A stretch of DNA of 64,000 nt, taken from contig NZ_VIUE01000013.1 in assembly GCF_007828215.1 (NCBI RefSeq), positions 1 through 64,000 of the forward strand, written 5' to 3'. Below are positions 8,901 to 17,103 of this stretch, in pieces. Every line of letters starts with the position of its first letter. The first letter of the stretch is position 1. Both the position numbers and the translations under genes were made by a program. The notes under the pieces are model-generated. The model was not told the DNA's origin and searched no databases. It worked only from the letters and a program-made list of their open reading frames with translations. Source of the stretch: Pseudomonas sp. SJZ074. Lineage in GTDB: Bacteria; Pseudomonadota; Gammaproteobacteria; Pseudomonadales; Pseudomonadaceae.

Positions 8901-9678
8901 GGCGATCCGCTTCCGCGACATCCAGGCCCAGCCGCGCAAGATCATTTCCAGCCCGACCTGGTCCGGCCTGGAAGACGATCACGTGAGCTACAACGCCGGC
9001 TATACCAACGTTCATGAGTCGATCCCATGGCGCACCATCACCGGCCGCCAGCAGTTCTACCAGGATCACCCGTGGATGCAGGCGTTCGGCGAGCAACTGA
9101 TGAGCTATCGGCCGCCGGTCAACACCCGCACCATCGAGGTGGTCAAGGGCAAGCGCACCAATGGCCATACCGAGATCGTCCTCAACTGGATCACCCCGCA
9201 CCAGAAATGGGGCATCCACAGTACCTACACCGACAACCTGCTGATGCTCACCTTGAGCCGTGGCGGGCCGATCATCTGGCTCTCCGAGATCGACGCCCGG
9301 CGCGCCGGTATCGAGGACAACGACTGGGTCGAATGCTTCAACGCCAACGGCGCGTTGACTGCCCGCGCGGTGGTCAGCCAGCGGGTCAAGGAGGGCATGG
9401 TGATGATGTACCACGCCCAGGAACGGATCGTGAACGTGCCAGGTTCGGAAACCACCAAGACCCGTGGCGGCCACCACAACTCGGTGACCCGCGTGGTGCT
9501 CAAGCCCACCCACATGATCGGTGGCTACGCCCAGCAGGCCTACGGCTTCAACTATTACGGCACGGTCGGCTGCAACCGCGACGAATTCGTCGTGGTGCGC
9601 AAGATGGCCAAGGTCGACTGGCTCGACGGTTCCAGCGGCGATGAGCTGCCGCGTTCCCTGCCGACTGAGCTGGATTGA
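5911..9678 (+). CDS. narG: respiratory nitrate reductase alpha subunit NarG
   Basis: A 1255-residue molybdo-bis-MGD catalytic subunit of the membrane-bound nitrate reductase, reducing nitrate to nitrite on the cytoplasmic face. The N-terminal FS0 iron-sulfur ligands are at the expected positions (His50, Cys54, Cys58 in HGVNCTGSC, with a later Cys in RGCPRGASYSWY). The SADWYNSNY stretch holds the Asp expected to ligate Mo. The GTG start at 5911 follows GAGAGGAAAG and gives the standard MSHLLDQL N-terminus. It is in the operon between narK2 and narH. The length and all motifs look intact. Confidence 0.97.
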   Translation: MSHLLDQLRFFNRKQGEFSEGHGETRKESRDWENVYRSRWQYDKIVRSTHGVNCTGSCSWKIYVKNGLITWETQQTDYPRTRNDLPNHEPRGCPRGASYSWYIYSANRLKYPKVRQPLLKLWREARQTLPPVEAWASIVENKAKADSYKSKRGMGGFIRSNWEEVNEIIAAANVYTVKRHGPDRVVGFSPIPAMSMVSYAAGARYLSLIGGVCLSFYDWYCDLPPASPMVWGEQTDVPESADWYNSNYIIAWGSNVPQTRTPDAHFFTEVRYKGTKTVAITPDYSEVAKLTDLWLNPKQGTDAALAQAFNHVIFKEFHLDKPSAYFTDYAKRYTDLPVLVMLKPMLGTAPGAGYQPDRFLRASDLTANLGQDNNPEWKTIALDATGELVSPQGSIGYRWGEKGKWNILPREGGEGREIDLKLSLIGGDVAEVAFPYFAGKTQEHFQHVAGDAVQFRRVPVHSVVLADGSVAKVATVFDLSAANLAIDRGLGGANVAKDYDDASVPGTPAWQEQITGVSREKAIQIAREFADNADKTRGRSMIIVGAAMNHWYHMDMNYRGLINMLMLCGCIGQTGGGWAHYVGQEKLRPQCGWLPLAFGLDWNRPARQMNGTSFFYGHSSQWRHEKMSMHDVLSPLADKSQFPEHALDYNIRAERAGWLPSAPQLNTNPLHICRDAAAAGMEPKDYVVKSWQDGSLRFACEQPDNPVNFPRNMFIWRSNLLGSSGKGHEYMLKYLLGTRNGVMNEDIGQVGDCKPTEAEWVDEGAIGKLDLVTTLDFRMSSTCVYSDIVLPTATWYEKDDMNTSDMHPFIHPLSAAIDPAWESRSDWEIYKGIAKAFSAMAVGHLGVEKDLVTVPLMHDSVGELAQPFGGTDWKTAGEAPQPGKNAPNLQVVERDYPNIYKQFTSLGPLLEKLGNGGKGINWNTEAEVKFLGELNHHEVDAGISQGRPKIDSAIDAAEVILSLAPETNGHVAVKAWAALSEFTGIDHSHLAVSKEHEAIRFRDIQAQPRKIISSPTWSGLEDDHVSYNAGYTNVHESIPWRTITGRQQFYQDHPWMQAFGEQLMSYRPPVNTRTIEVVKGKRTNGHTEIVLNWITPHQKWGIHSTYTDNLLMLTLSRGGPIIWLSEIDARRAGIEDNDWVECFNANGALTARAVVSQRVKEGMVMMYHAQERIVNVPGSETTKTRGGHHNSVTRVVLKPTHMIGGYAQQAYGFNYYGTVGCNRDEFVVVRKMAKVDWLDGSSGDELPRSLPTELD

Positions 9679-9688
9679 GGAGATTGAA

Positions 9689-11227
9689 ATGAAGATTCGT
9701 TCACAGATCGGCATGGTCCTGAACCTGGACAAATGCATCGGTTGCCACACCTGTTCGATCACCTGCAAGAACGTCTGGACCAGCCGTGAAGGCATGGAAT
9801 ACGCCTGGTTCAACAACGTCGAGACCAAGCCCGGCATCGGCTATCCCAAGGAATGGGAAAACCAGGACAAGTGGAAGGGCGGCTGGATCCGCAATGCCGA
9901 CGGCTCGATCAACCCGCGCATCGGCGGCAAGTTCCGCGTGCTGGCGAACATCTTCGCTAACCCGGACCTGCCAGGCCTGGACGACTACTACGAACCGTTC
10001 GACTTCGACTACCAGCACCTGCATACCGCGCCCCTGGGGGAACACCAGCCCACCGCGCGGCCGCGCTCGCTGGTCTCCGGCAAGCGCATGGAGAAGATCG
10101 AGTGGGGGCCGAACTGGGAGGAAATCCTCGGCACCGAATTCGCCAAGCGGCGCAAGGACAAGAACTTCGACAAGATCCAGGCAGACATCTACGGCGAGTA
10201 CGAAAACACTTTCATGATGTACCTGCCGCGCCTGTGCGAGCACTGCCTGAACCCGGCGTGCGCGGCGTCGTGCCCGAGCGGCGCGATCTACAAGCGTGAA
10301 GAGGACGGCATCGTCCTGATCGACCAGGAAAAATGCCGCGGCTGGCGCATGTGCATCAGCGGCTGCCCGTACAAGAAGATCTACTTCAACTGGAAGAGCG
10401 GCAAGTCGGAAAAATGCATCTTCTGCTACCCGCGCATCGAAGCCGGGATGCCAACGGTCTGTGCGGAAACCTGCGTCGGCCGGATCCGCTACCTCGGCGT
10501 GCTGCTGTATGACGCCGACCGTATCAGCGAAGTGGCGAGCACCGCCAACGAACAGGACCTGTACGAGAAGCAACTGGAGATCTTCCTCGACCCGAACGAC
10601 CCGGCGGTGATTCGTCAGGCCCTGGCCGATGGCGTGCCGCAGTCGGTGATCGACTCGGCACAGCGCTCGCCGGTCTACAAGATGGCCGTGGACTGGAAAC
10701 TCGCGCTGCCGCTGCACCCGGAATACCGCACCTTGCCGATGGTCTGGTACGTGCCGCCACTGTCGCCGATCCAGAACGCTGCCGCCGCCGGCACCGTGGG
10801 CATGAACGGGGTGATCCCGGACGTCGACAGCCTGCGCATCCCGTTGCGCTACCTGGCCAACCTGCTGACCGCCGGCGATGAGAAGCCCGTCAAGCTGGCC
10901 CTCAAGCGCCTGCTGGCAATGCGTGCCTACAAGCGTTCCGAACAGGTGGATGGCGTGAAAGACCTGCAAGTGCTGGCCGATGTCGGCCTGAGCGTGAACC
11001 AGGTCGACGAGATGTACCGCTACCTGGCCATCGCCAACTACGAAGACCGTTTCGTCGTGCCGAGTGCTCACCGCGAAGACGCCATGAGCGACGCGTTCGC
11101 CGAGCGCTCCGGGTGCGGCTTCAGCTTTGGCAGCGGTTGCAGCGGCAGTTCCGACACCAACATGTTCGGCGGCAAGAAGGCCAACCGTCGCGACGTGATC
11201 AAGACCGTACAGTTGTGGGAGGACTGA
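9689..11227 (+). CDS. narH: nitrate reductase beta subunit NarH
   Basis: A 512-residue electron-transfer subunit with four Fe-S clusters. The first Cys set is C16, C19, C22, C26. Others are CEHCLNPACAASC, CRGWRMCISGC (Trp replacing a Cys, the mark of the 3Fe-4S cluster) and CIFCYPRIEAGMPTVCAETC. It passes electrons from NarI haem to NarG. The ATG at 9689 follows GAGGAGATTG, 10 bp after narG. The C-terminal tail is rich in Gly, Ser and Cys (SGCGFSFGSGCSGSS) before a charged end; I do not assign it a function. Confidence 0.97.
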   Translation: MKIRSQIGMVLNLDKCIGCHTCSITCKNVWTSREGMEYAWFNNVETKPGIGYPKEWENQDKWKGGWIRNADGSINPRIGGKFRVLANIFANPDLPGLDDYYEPFDFDYQHLHTAPLGEHQPTARPRSLVSGKRMEKIEWGPNWEEILGTEFAKRRKDKNFDKIQADIYGEYENTFMMYLPRLCEHCLNPACAASCPSGAIYKREEDGIVLIDQEKCRGWRMCISGCPYKKIYFNWKSGKSEKCIFCYPRIEAGMPTVCAETCVGRIRYLGVLLYDADRISEVASTANEQDLYEKQLEIFLDPNDPAVIRQALADGVPQSVIDSAQRSPVYKMAVDWKLALPLHPEYRTLPMVWYVPPLSPIQNAAAAGTVGMNGVIPDVDSLRIPLRYLANLLTAGDEKPVKLALKRLLAMRAYKRSEQVDGVKDLQVLADVGLSVNQVDEMYRYLAIANYEDRFVVPSAHREDAMSDAFAERSGCGFSFGSGCSGSSDTNMFGGKKANRRDVIKTVQLWED

Positions 11228-11229
11228 GC

Positions 11230-11985
11230 ATGCGCATTCTCAAGGTAATTTCGTTGTTGCTCGACTACCCGACCGAGACCCTGGTGGCCGGTCGTGACGA
11301 GCTGGAGCAAGCGATTCTCCAGGCGCGGGAAATCAGTCCCAATCAGCGCGCCGGGCTGTTCGAGTTGCTGGAGGTGATCTGCGCCAAGGACCTGATGGAC
11401 GGCCAGGAGCACTACGGCGCGTTGTTTGGCCGCGGCCGTTCACTGTCGCTGTTGCTGTTCGAACATGTCCATGGCGAGTCCCGCGACCGCGGCCAGGCCA
11501 TGGTGGACATGATGGCCCAGTACGAGGCGGCCGGTTTCGCCATCGGCGTCAAGGAGCTGCCCGACTACATTCCGTTGTACCTGGAATTTCTCTCCACCCG
11601 CGAAGACCTCGAGGCCCGCGAGGGCCTCGCGGATGTCGCGCACCTGCTGGCTTTGCTCGCCGCGCGCCTGGATGAGCGGGAAAGCGCCTACGCCAGTTGC
11701 TTCCGGGCCTTGCTGCAGATCGCCGGGGCCGAACCCCAGGGCGCGGTCGCCGAGCTGCGCGAGCAAGTGAAGGCCGAGCCACGGGACGACTCCCTGGAAG
11801 CCCTGGACCGGGTCTGGGAGGAGGAGGCGGTGGATTTCATGAAGGCCGAACAGCAGGACCGTTGCAGTTCGCTGCCGAGCGCGCCGGGCAGGGCTCGGGA
11901 AGAAAGTGCGGTGCCGTTGCACTGGGTGGATTTTCAGCATGAAGGGCGGGCCGCTGCGCCGGCCGGGGAGGTGGGCAATGTCTAA
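11230..11985 (+). CDS. narJ: nitrate reductase assembly chaperone NarJ
   Basis: A 251-residue cytoplasmic TorD/NarJ-family chaperone. By family knowledge it is required for molybdenum cofactor insertion into NarG and for delaying membrane attachment of NarGH. It is helical and acidic, with the typical start MRILKVISLLLDYP and a central LPDYIPLYLEFLS motif. It begins 2 bp after the narH stop behind GGGAGGACTGAGC, and overlaps narI by 8 bp. The C-terminus after about residue 210 is low in conservation-like features and Arg/Glu-rich, as usual for the family. Confidence 0.94.
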   Translation: MRILKVISLLLDYPTETLVAGRDELEQAILQAREISPNQRAGLFELLEVICAKDLMDGQEHYGALFGRGRSLSLLLFEHVHGESRDRGQAMVDMMAQYEAAGFAIGVKELPDYIPLYLEFLSTREDLEAREGLADVAHLLALLAARLDERESAYASCFRALLQIAGAEPQGAVAELREQVKAEPRDDSLEALDRVWEEEAVDFMKAEQQDRCSSLPSAPGRAREESAVPLHWVDFQHEGRAAAPAGEVGNV

Positions 11986-12658
11986 GTGGGATCTGTTGTT
12001 GTTCGGGGTCTACCCCTATGTCGCCCTGGCGATTTGTCTGCTCGGCAGCTGGGCGCGTTTCGACCTGTCCCAGTACACCTGGAAGGCCGGTTCCAGCCAG
12101 ATGCTGAACCAGCGCGGCATGCGTGTGGCGAGCAACCTGTTCCACGTCGGCGTGCTGTTCGTGTTGGTGGGGCACTTTGTTGGCCTGCTGACGCCGTCGG
12201 CGGTCTACCACCATGTGCTGAGCACCGAGAACAAGCAGCTATTGGCGATGGTTTCCGGCGGCTTTTTCGGCGTACTGGGCCTGATCGGCTTGCTGATGCT
12301 GCTGAACCGGCGCCTGAGCGATCCGCGGGTGCGCGCTACGTCCAATACCTCGGACATCCTGGTGTTGGTGTTGCTGTTGGTACAACTGGTGCTGGGGTTG
12401 ATGACCATCGTTGCCTCCACCGCCCACATGGACGGTTCGGTGATGGTGATGCTGGCCGACTGGGCGCAGAACACGGTGCTGTTGCGTCCGGTGGAAGCCG
12501 CTACGTCGATGGCGCCGGTGGGCCTGGTCTACAAGCTTCACGTGCTGCTGGGCCTGACCCTGTTCGTGCTGTTCCCGTTCACCCGCCTGGTGCACATCGT
12601 CAGCGCGCCGGTCTGGTACCTGGGACGGCGTTATCAAATCGTTCGGCAGAAATTCTGA
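11978..12658 (+). CDS. narI: nitrate reductase gamma subunit NarI (cytochrome b)
   Basis: A 226-residue inner-membrane di-haem b subunit that oxidises quinol and passes electrons to NarH. It has five predicted TM helices. The four haem-ligand histidines are at the expected places: His56 and His66 in TM2 (LFHVGVLFVLVGHF), and His188 and His206 in TM5 (YKLHVLLG...RLVHIVS). Its start lies inside the narJ 3' end. It completes narGHJI. Confidence 0.95.
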   Translation: MSKWDLLLFGVYPYVALAICLLGSWARFDLSQYTWKAGSSQMLNQRGMRVASNLFHVGVLFVLVGHFVGLLTPSAVYHHVLSTENKQLLAMVSGGFFGVLGLIGLLMLLNRRLSDPRVRATSNTSDILVLVLLLVQLVLGLMTIVASTAHMDGSVMVMLADWAQNTVLLRPVEAATSMAPVGLVYKLHVLLGLTLFVLFPFTRLVHIVSAPVWYLGRRYQIVRQKF

Positions 12659-12668
12659 GGAGGCGATC

Positions 12669-13613
12669 ATGGCCAGTGGATGCGGATGTGGTGGCGGTAA
12701 CGGCGGCAGTGGCGGCTGTGGTTCGTCGGCAAAGGCGGCGCCCGTGGCGGATGTAGCGCCCGTCGGGGCGGTGCAGTTCGAGCCGGTGGTGGTTGATGAG
12801 GCGCCGCCGCAGTTGATTGCCAGCAGTGAACAGGAATGGCCGATCCTCAGCGTCAACGGGGTGTCGATCACCCCGCAGGCGATGGCCCAGGAGCTGCAAT
12901 ATCACCCGGCGCAGAGTCGCGAGGATGCGGTTTACCAGGCCGCGCGGGCCCTGGTGATTCGGGAATTGCTCCAGCAGCGCATCGCTGAGCTGGGCTTGTC
13001 CCTGCAGGTCGGTGCCGGTGAAAACGAAGAGGAGGCGGCGACGCGGTTGCTGCTCGAGCGCGAAGTACAGGTGCCGCAATGCGACGAGGCAACCTGCCTG
13101 CGCTACTACGAAAGCAACCGCGCGCGCTTTCACAGCGCACCGTTGCTGGCGGTGCGGCACATCCTGCTCGAATGCGCACCGGACGACGCCGAGGGGCGCA
13201 GCCTCGCGTATGTCCAGGCCGAGTTGCTGCTGGAACGACTGGACCAGGCTCCGGGCACTTTCGCCGAGCTGGCCCAAACGTATTCGGCCTGTCCGTCCAA
13301 GGAGCAGGGCGGGTCGCTGGGGCAGATCAGCAAGGGCCAGACCGTGCCCGAGCTGGAGCGCCAGTTGTTTGCCTTGCCGGCGGGACTGTGGGGCAAACCC
13401 CTGGAGAGTCGCTACGGCTGGCACGTGATTAGCATTGACCAACGCATCGACGGCCAGCCGTTGCCTTACGAGGCGGTGGCGACGGCGATCCGCACCCAGC
13501 TGCAGCAGGGCGTCTGGCAGAAAGCGTTGGTGCAGTACCTGCAAACCCTGATTGGTGCGGCGGACATTCGCGGTATTCATCTTCAGGGCGCCGACTCGCC
13601 GCTGGTGCAGTGA
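12669..13613 (+). CDS. PpiC-type (parvulin) peptidyl-prolyl isomerase of the nar operon
   Basis: A 314-residue protein with a SurA/NifM-like N-terminal half and a parvulin domain (about 155-260, including [17 protein letters not shown] and [17 protein letters not shown]). No cleavable signal peptide is seen, so it is probably cytoplasmic. The first 22 residues are extremely Gly/Cys-rich (five Cys, starting [20 protein letters not shown]). It lies 10 bp after narI and before moaA, as in the P. aeruginosa nar operon. A role in folding or assembling nitrate reductase is plausible by context but inferred. Confidence 0.85.
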   Translation: MASGCGCGGGNGGSGGCGSSAKAAPVADVAPVGAVQFEPVVVDEAPPQLIASSEQEWPILSVNGVSITPQAMAQELQYHPAQSREDAVYQAARALVIRELLQQRIAELGLSLQVGAGENEEEAATRLLLEREVQVPQCDEATCLRYYESNRARFHSAPLLAVRHILLECAPDDAEGRSLAYVQAELLLERLDQAPGTFAELAQTYSACPSKEQGGSLGQISKGQTVPELERQLFALPAGLWGKPLESRYGWHVISIDQRIDGQPLPYEAVATAIRTQLQQGVWQKALVQYLQTLIGAADIRGIHLQGADSPLVQ

Positions 13614-13638
13614 GCATCGACTCGAACAGGGGGCATTC

Positions 13639-14631
13639 ATGAACGCTTCGCTGCAGGATGGATTTGGGCGCCAGATCGATTATCTACGGATGTCGGTGAC
13701 CGATCGTTGTGATTTTCGTTGTGTGTATTGCATGGCGAAGCACATGACCTTCCTGCCGCGTCAGCAGGTATTGACCCTGGAAGAGCTCCAGCGGTTGGCG
13801 CGGCTGTTCGTCGGGCTGGGGGTGAAGAAGATCCGCCTGACCGGCGGCGAGCCACTGATCCGCCCGGGCATCGTCGGGTTGTGCCGCGACATCGCGGCAT
13901 TGCCCGGGCTGCGGGAGCTGGTGATGACCAGCAACGGCTCGCAGCTCGGGCGTCTGGCCAAGCCGCTGGTCGATGCCGGCGTCAAGCGCATGAACATCAG
14001 CCTCGACAGCCTTGACGGCGAGCGTTTTCGGGCCATCACCCGCAACGGCAACCTCGACCAGGTGCTGGCCGGCATCGAAGCGGCAAAGACGGCCGGATTC
14101 GAGCGGATCAAGCTCAACTGCGTGGTGATGAAAGGACGCAATTTCGATGAGGTGCCGGCGTTGGTGCAGTACGCCATCGAGCAGCGCATCGACATCAGCT
14201 TCATCGAGGAAATGCCGTTGGGGGAGGTGGGGCGTTCCCGGGGGGAGTCGTTCTGCTCCAGCGATGAAGTCCGGGCTGTGATTGCCCGTCATCACAGGTT
14301 GCTCGACAGCGCCGAGAGCAGCGGCGGGCCGGCGCGCTATGTGCGCCTGGAGCGTCACTCCGGCACGCGGATCGGCTTCATTTCACCGAACACCCACAAC
14401 TTCTGCGCCAGTTGCAACCGGGTGCGCATGACCGTTGAGGGGCGCTTGCTGCTGTGCCTTGGACAAGAGAACGCCCTCGACCTGCGTGGCCTGCTGCGGC
14501 GCTATCCGCTGGAGGACCAGCCAGTGATCCAGGCGGTGCAACAAGCCCTGCGTGGCAAACCGCTGCGCCATGACTTCAATCCTGGAGGGGAGGTGCAGAT
14601 TGTGCGGTTCATGAACATGAGTGGGGGTTAG
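13639..14631 (+). CDS. moaA: GTP 3',8-cyclase MoaA
   Basis: A 330-residue radical SAM enzyme for the first step of molybdenum cofactor synthesis (GTP to 3',8-cyclo-GTP). It has the N-terminal cluster CDFRCVYC (C24, C28, C31), a SAM-binding TGGEP loop, the C-terminal cluster [10 protein letters not shown] plus a later Cys in LLLC, and the functionally important C-terminal Gly-Gly. The ATG at 13639 follows CAGGGGGC. It is the last gene of the nar operon, presumably supplying cofactor to NarG on induction; another moaA may exist elsewhere in the genome. Confidence 0.95.
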   Translation: MNASLQDGFGRQIDYLRMSVTDRCDFRCVYCMAKHMTFLPRQQVLTLEELQRLARLFVGLGVKKIRLTGGEPLIRPGIVGLCRDIAALPGLRELVMTSNGSQLGRLAKPLVDAGVKRMNISLDSLDGERFRAITRNGNLDQVLAGIEAAKTAGFERIKLNCVVMKGRNFDEVPALVQYAIEQRIDISFIEEMPLGEVGRSRGESFCSSDEVRAVIARHHRLLDSAESSGGPARYVRLERHSGTRIGFISPNTHNFCASCNRVRMTVEGRLLLCLGQENALDLRGLLRRYPLEDQPVIQAVQQALRGKPLRHDFNPGGEVQIVRFMNMSGG

Positions 14632-14662
14632 GCATTTACCTGGCAGACACCAAAGACACCCT

Positions 14663-14750
14663 GTGGGAGCGGGCTTGCTCGCGAAGGCGGTGGGTCAGTC
14701 GCTGAAGATGTTGACTGATCTGACGCCTTCGCGAGCAAGCCCGCTCCCAC
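14663..14750. repeat. REP-type inverted repeat
   Basis: A perfect 27-bp inverted repeat: 14663-14689 pairs with 14724-14750 around a 34-nt loop. It begins GTGGGAGCGGGCTTGCTCGC. It follows moaA and probably ends or attenuates the nar transcript before the separate nrdD promoter. Confidence 0.85.
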
Positions 14751-14797
14751 ACGGAATGACGGTGTTGATGAGTTAGCTTTCAGACCATCCCCAATTC

Positions 14798-14811
14798 TTG
14801 ACATCAATCAA
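14798..14811 (+). promoter_or_regulatory. ANR/FNR box of nrdD
   Basis: TTGAC-ATCA-ATCAA is an excellent ANR-type site. Its centre at 14804.5 lies 41.5 bp before a predicted start near 14846, with TAACAT at 14834-14839 as the -10 element. This class-II geometry predicts anaerobic induction of nrdD and the downstream genes. Confidence 0.8.
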
Positions 14812-14896
14812 TTCCAATTAAACCTATCGGGCCTAACATCACTGCATATTGTGTCTTAATAGCTAAATGTATCTATATGTAGTGTCTGGAGCCCAA

Positions 14897-16912
14897 ATGC
14901 AAAGCACGTTGATTTCGGTAGGGTGCAACCGCCTGCACAAGCGCGACGGCAGTGTGGTCGCTTTTGATGCGGACAAGATCCGCCAGGCGCTGATCGCCGC
15001 CGGCAAGGCCACCGGCGAGTACGCCGAGGCTGAAGCCGAAGCGCTGCTCAACGCCGTGCTGGCCCGGTTGGAAGGGCAGTCGCGATTGAACGTCGAGCAG
15101 ATCCAGGATCGGGTCGAGCGGGTGTTGATGGACGCCGGTTTCTTCCTTTCCATGCGCGCCTACATTGTTTACCGCGAGCAACACGGACGCCTGCGCCGTG
15201 ATCGTCGCACCCTGGTGGAAGTCGCCACGTCGATGAACGAATACCTCGACCGCGAAGACTGGCGCGTGCAGGCCAACGCCAACCAGGGCTATTCCCTGGG
15301 CGGGCTGATCCTCAACGTGTCGGGCAAGGTCACCGCCAACTACTGGCTCGATGAGGTCTACAGCCAGGCCATCGGCGAGGCGCACCGCGAGGCCGACCTG
15401 CATGTCCATGATCTGGACATGCTCGCCGGCTACTGTGCCGGCTGGTCCCTGCGCACGCTGTTGCACGAAGGTCTCAACGGTGTGCCGGGGCGGGTCGAGG
15501 CCGGGCCGCCCAAGCATCTGAGCAGCGCCCTGGGGCAGATGGTGAATTTCCTTGGCACCCTGCAGAACGAATGGGCCGGGGCCCAGGCCTTCAGCTCGTT
15601 CGACACCTACCTGGCGCCCTACGTGCGCAAGGACCGGCTCAGCTACGACGAGGTCCGCCAGTCGTTGCAGGAGTTCATCTACAACCTCAACGTACCCTCG
15701 CGCTGGGGTACGCAAACGCCGTTTACCAACCTGACGTTCGACTGGGTCTGCCCGCAGGACCTGCGCGAACAGATCCCGGTGATCGGCGGCGAAGAGATGC
15801 CATTTGCCTACGGTGAGCTGCAAGCGGAAATGGAGCTGATCAACCGTGCCTACATCGAGGTGATGCAGGCCGGCGATGCGAAAGGGCGGGTGTTCACCTT
15901 CCCGATCCCGACCTACAACATCACCCATGACTTCCCCTGGGACAGCGACAACGCCGACCGCCTGTTCGAAATGACGGCCCGCTACGGCTTGCCGTACTTC
16001 CAGAATTTCCTCAACTCGGACATGCAACCCAACCAAGTGCGCTCGATGTGCTGCCGCCTGCAACTGGACGTGCGCGAGCTGCTCAAGCGCGGCGGCGGTT
16101 TGTTCGGTTCGGCGGAACAGACCGGCTCGCTGGGGGTGGTGACGATCAACTGCGCCCGGCTGGGCTACCTGTACAAGGGCAACACCAGCGCGCTGTTGCA
16201 ACGCCTCGATGCCCTGATGGAACTGGCGAAGGAGAGCCTGGAGGTCAAGCGCAAGGTGATCCAGCACCACATGGACGCCGGCCTGTATCCCTACACCAAG
16301 CGCTACCTGGGCACCTTGCGCAATCACTTCTCCACCATCGGCGTGAATGGCCTGCACGAAATGCTGCGCAACTTCACCGATGACCAACAGGGGCTTCACA
16401 CCGAGCAGGGACGCGAGTTCGCGCTGCGGTTGCTGGATCATGTGCGGGCGACGCTGCTGCGCTTCCAGGAGGAAACCGGCCATCTCTACAACCTGGAAGC
16501 CACGCCTGCCGAAGGCACCACCTACCGCTTCGCCAAGGAAGACCTCAAGCGCTACCCCGATATCCTGCAGGCCGGCAGCCCGGTCGCACCGTACTACACC
16601 AACTCTTCGCAATTGCCGGTGGGCTTTACCCAGGACCCGTTCGAGGCCCTGGAGCTGCAGGACGAACTGCAATGCAAATACACCGGCGGCACCGTGTTGC
16701 ACCTGTACATGGCCGAGCAGATCTCTTCCACCCAGGCCTGCAAGCAACTGGTGCGCAAGGCCCTGGGGCGGTTCCGGCTGCCGTACCTGACGGTCACGCC
16801 GACGTTTTCCATCTGTCCGGTACACGGCTACCTGGCCGGTGAACACGAGTTCTGTCCCAAATGCGACGAGGCGTTGTTGCTGCAACAGCAACAGGCACGC
16901 TGCGTCCACTGA
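14897..16912 (+). CDS. nrdD: anaerobic ribonucleoside-triphosphate reductase, main part, lacking the glycyl-radical tail
   Basis: A 671-residue class III ribonucleotide reductase large chain. It has an N-terminal ATP-cone (about residues 10-90), the ten-stranded barrel typical of NrdD, and a C-terminal metal-binding segment (FSICPVHGYL and EFCPKC, about 637-656). Normal family members continue from here into a glycyl-radical domain with an RVxGY motif. This protein stops after ARCVH, and the RVMGY domain is encoded by the next ORF with its own start. ATG 14897 is preferred over 14867 because TGGAG lies 7 bp upstream. Anaerobic dNTP supply is the expected role. Confidence 0.9.
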   Translation: MQSTLISVGCNRLHKRDGSVVAFDADKIRQALIAAGKATGEYAEAEAEALLNAVLARLEGQSRLNVEQIQDRVERVLMDAGFFLSMRAYIVYREQHGRLRRDRRTLVEVATSMNEYLDREDWRVQANANQGYSLGGLILNVSGKVTANYWLDEVYSQAIGEAHREADLHVHDLDMLAGYCAGWSLRTLLHEGLNGVPGRVEAGPPKHLSSALGQMVNFLGTLQNEWAGAQAFSSFDTYLAPYVRKDRLSYDEVRQSLQEFIYNLNVPSRWGTQTPFTNLTFDWVCPQDLREQIPVIGGEEMPFAYGELQAEMELINRAYIEVMQAGDAKGRVFTFPIPTYNITHDFPWDSDNADRLFEMTARYGLPYFQNFLNSDMQPNQVRSMCCRLQLDVRELLKRGGGLFGSAEQTGSLGVVTINCARLGYLYKGNTSALLQRLDALMELAKESLEVKRKVIQHHMDAGLYPYTKRYLGTLRNHFSTIGVNGLHEMLRNFTDDQQGLHTEQGREFALRLLDHVRATLLRFQEETGHLYNLEATPAEGTTYRFAKEDLKRYPDILQAGSPVAPYYTNSSQLPVGFTQDPFEALELQDELQCKYTGGTVLHLYMAEQISSTQACKQLVRKALGRFRLPYLTVTPTFSICPVHGYLAGEHEFCPKCDEALLLQQQQARCVH

Positions 16913-16941
16913 TCCGATCATCCACCGCAAGGAGTTTCACC

Positions 16942-17103
16942 ATGAATGAATCGCGCAACCTTCCGCAGGCCCAGCGCCAACGCTGTGAAGTCTGGACCCG
17001 GGTAATGGGGTATCACCGCCCGGTGGCGGCGTTCAACCCGGGTAAGCAGTCCGAGCACCGCGAACGGGTGCATTTCACCGAACGCGCGGCCGGGCGTCCA
17101 TGA
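16942..17103 (+). CDS. stand-alone glycyl-radical domain of NrdD (split class III RNR)
   Basis: A 53-residue ORF with a strong AAGGAG 7 bp before its ATG. It contains CEVWTRVMGYHRPVAAFNPG and then KQSEHRERVHF. This matches the end of single-chain class III reductases, where the Gly of RVxGY (Gly23 here) carries the radical made by the activase. It is in a different frame from nrdD, 29 bp downstream, and overlaps nrdG by 4 bp. Its own ribosome site and tight coupling argue for a real separate subunit and not a frameshift. It should dock on NrdD much as the YfiD/GrcA spare part docks on pyruvate formate-lyase (analogy). Confidence 0.85.
   Translation: MNESRNLPQAQRQRCEVWTRVMGYHRPVAAFNPGKQSEHRERVHFTERAAGRP

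Noticed and set aside
5920..9837. A 1305-codon open frame on the minus strand opposite narG
   Set aside because: It is a shadow of the GC-rich narG codons; its composition is low-complexity in Val, Gly, Asp and His, it has no domain pattern, and narG is certain.
14873..16930. A 685-codon minus-strand frame opposite nrdD
   Set aside because: Shadow frame; the plus strand encodes an unmistakable class III reductase.
16861..17103. Reading the radical-domain frame as an nrdD frameshift
   Set aside because: The small ORF has its own ATG and a well-placed AAGGAG, and overlaps nrdG neatly. A sequencing error is possible but less likely.
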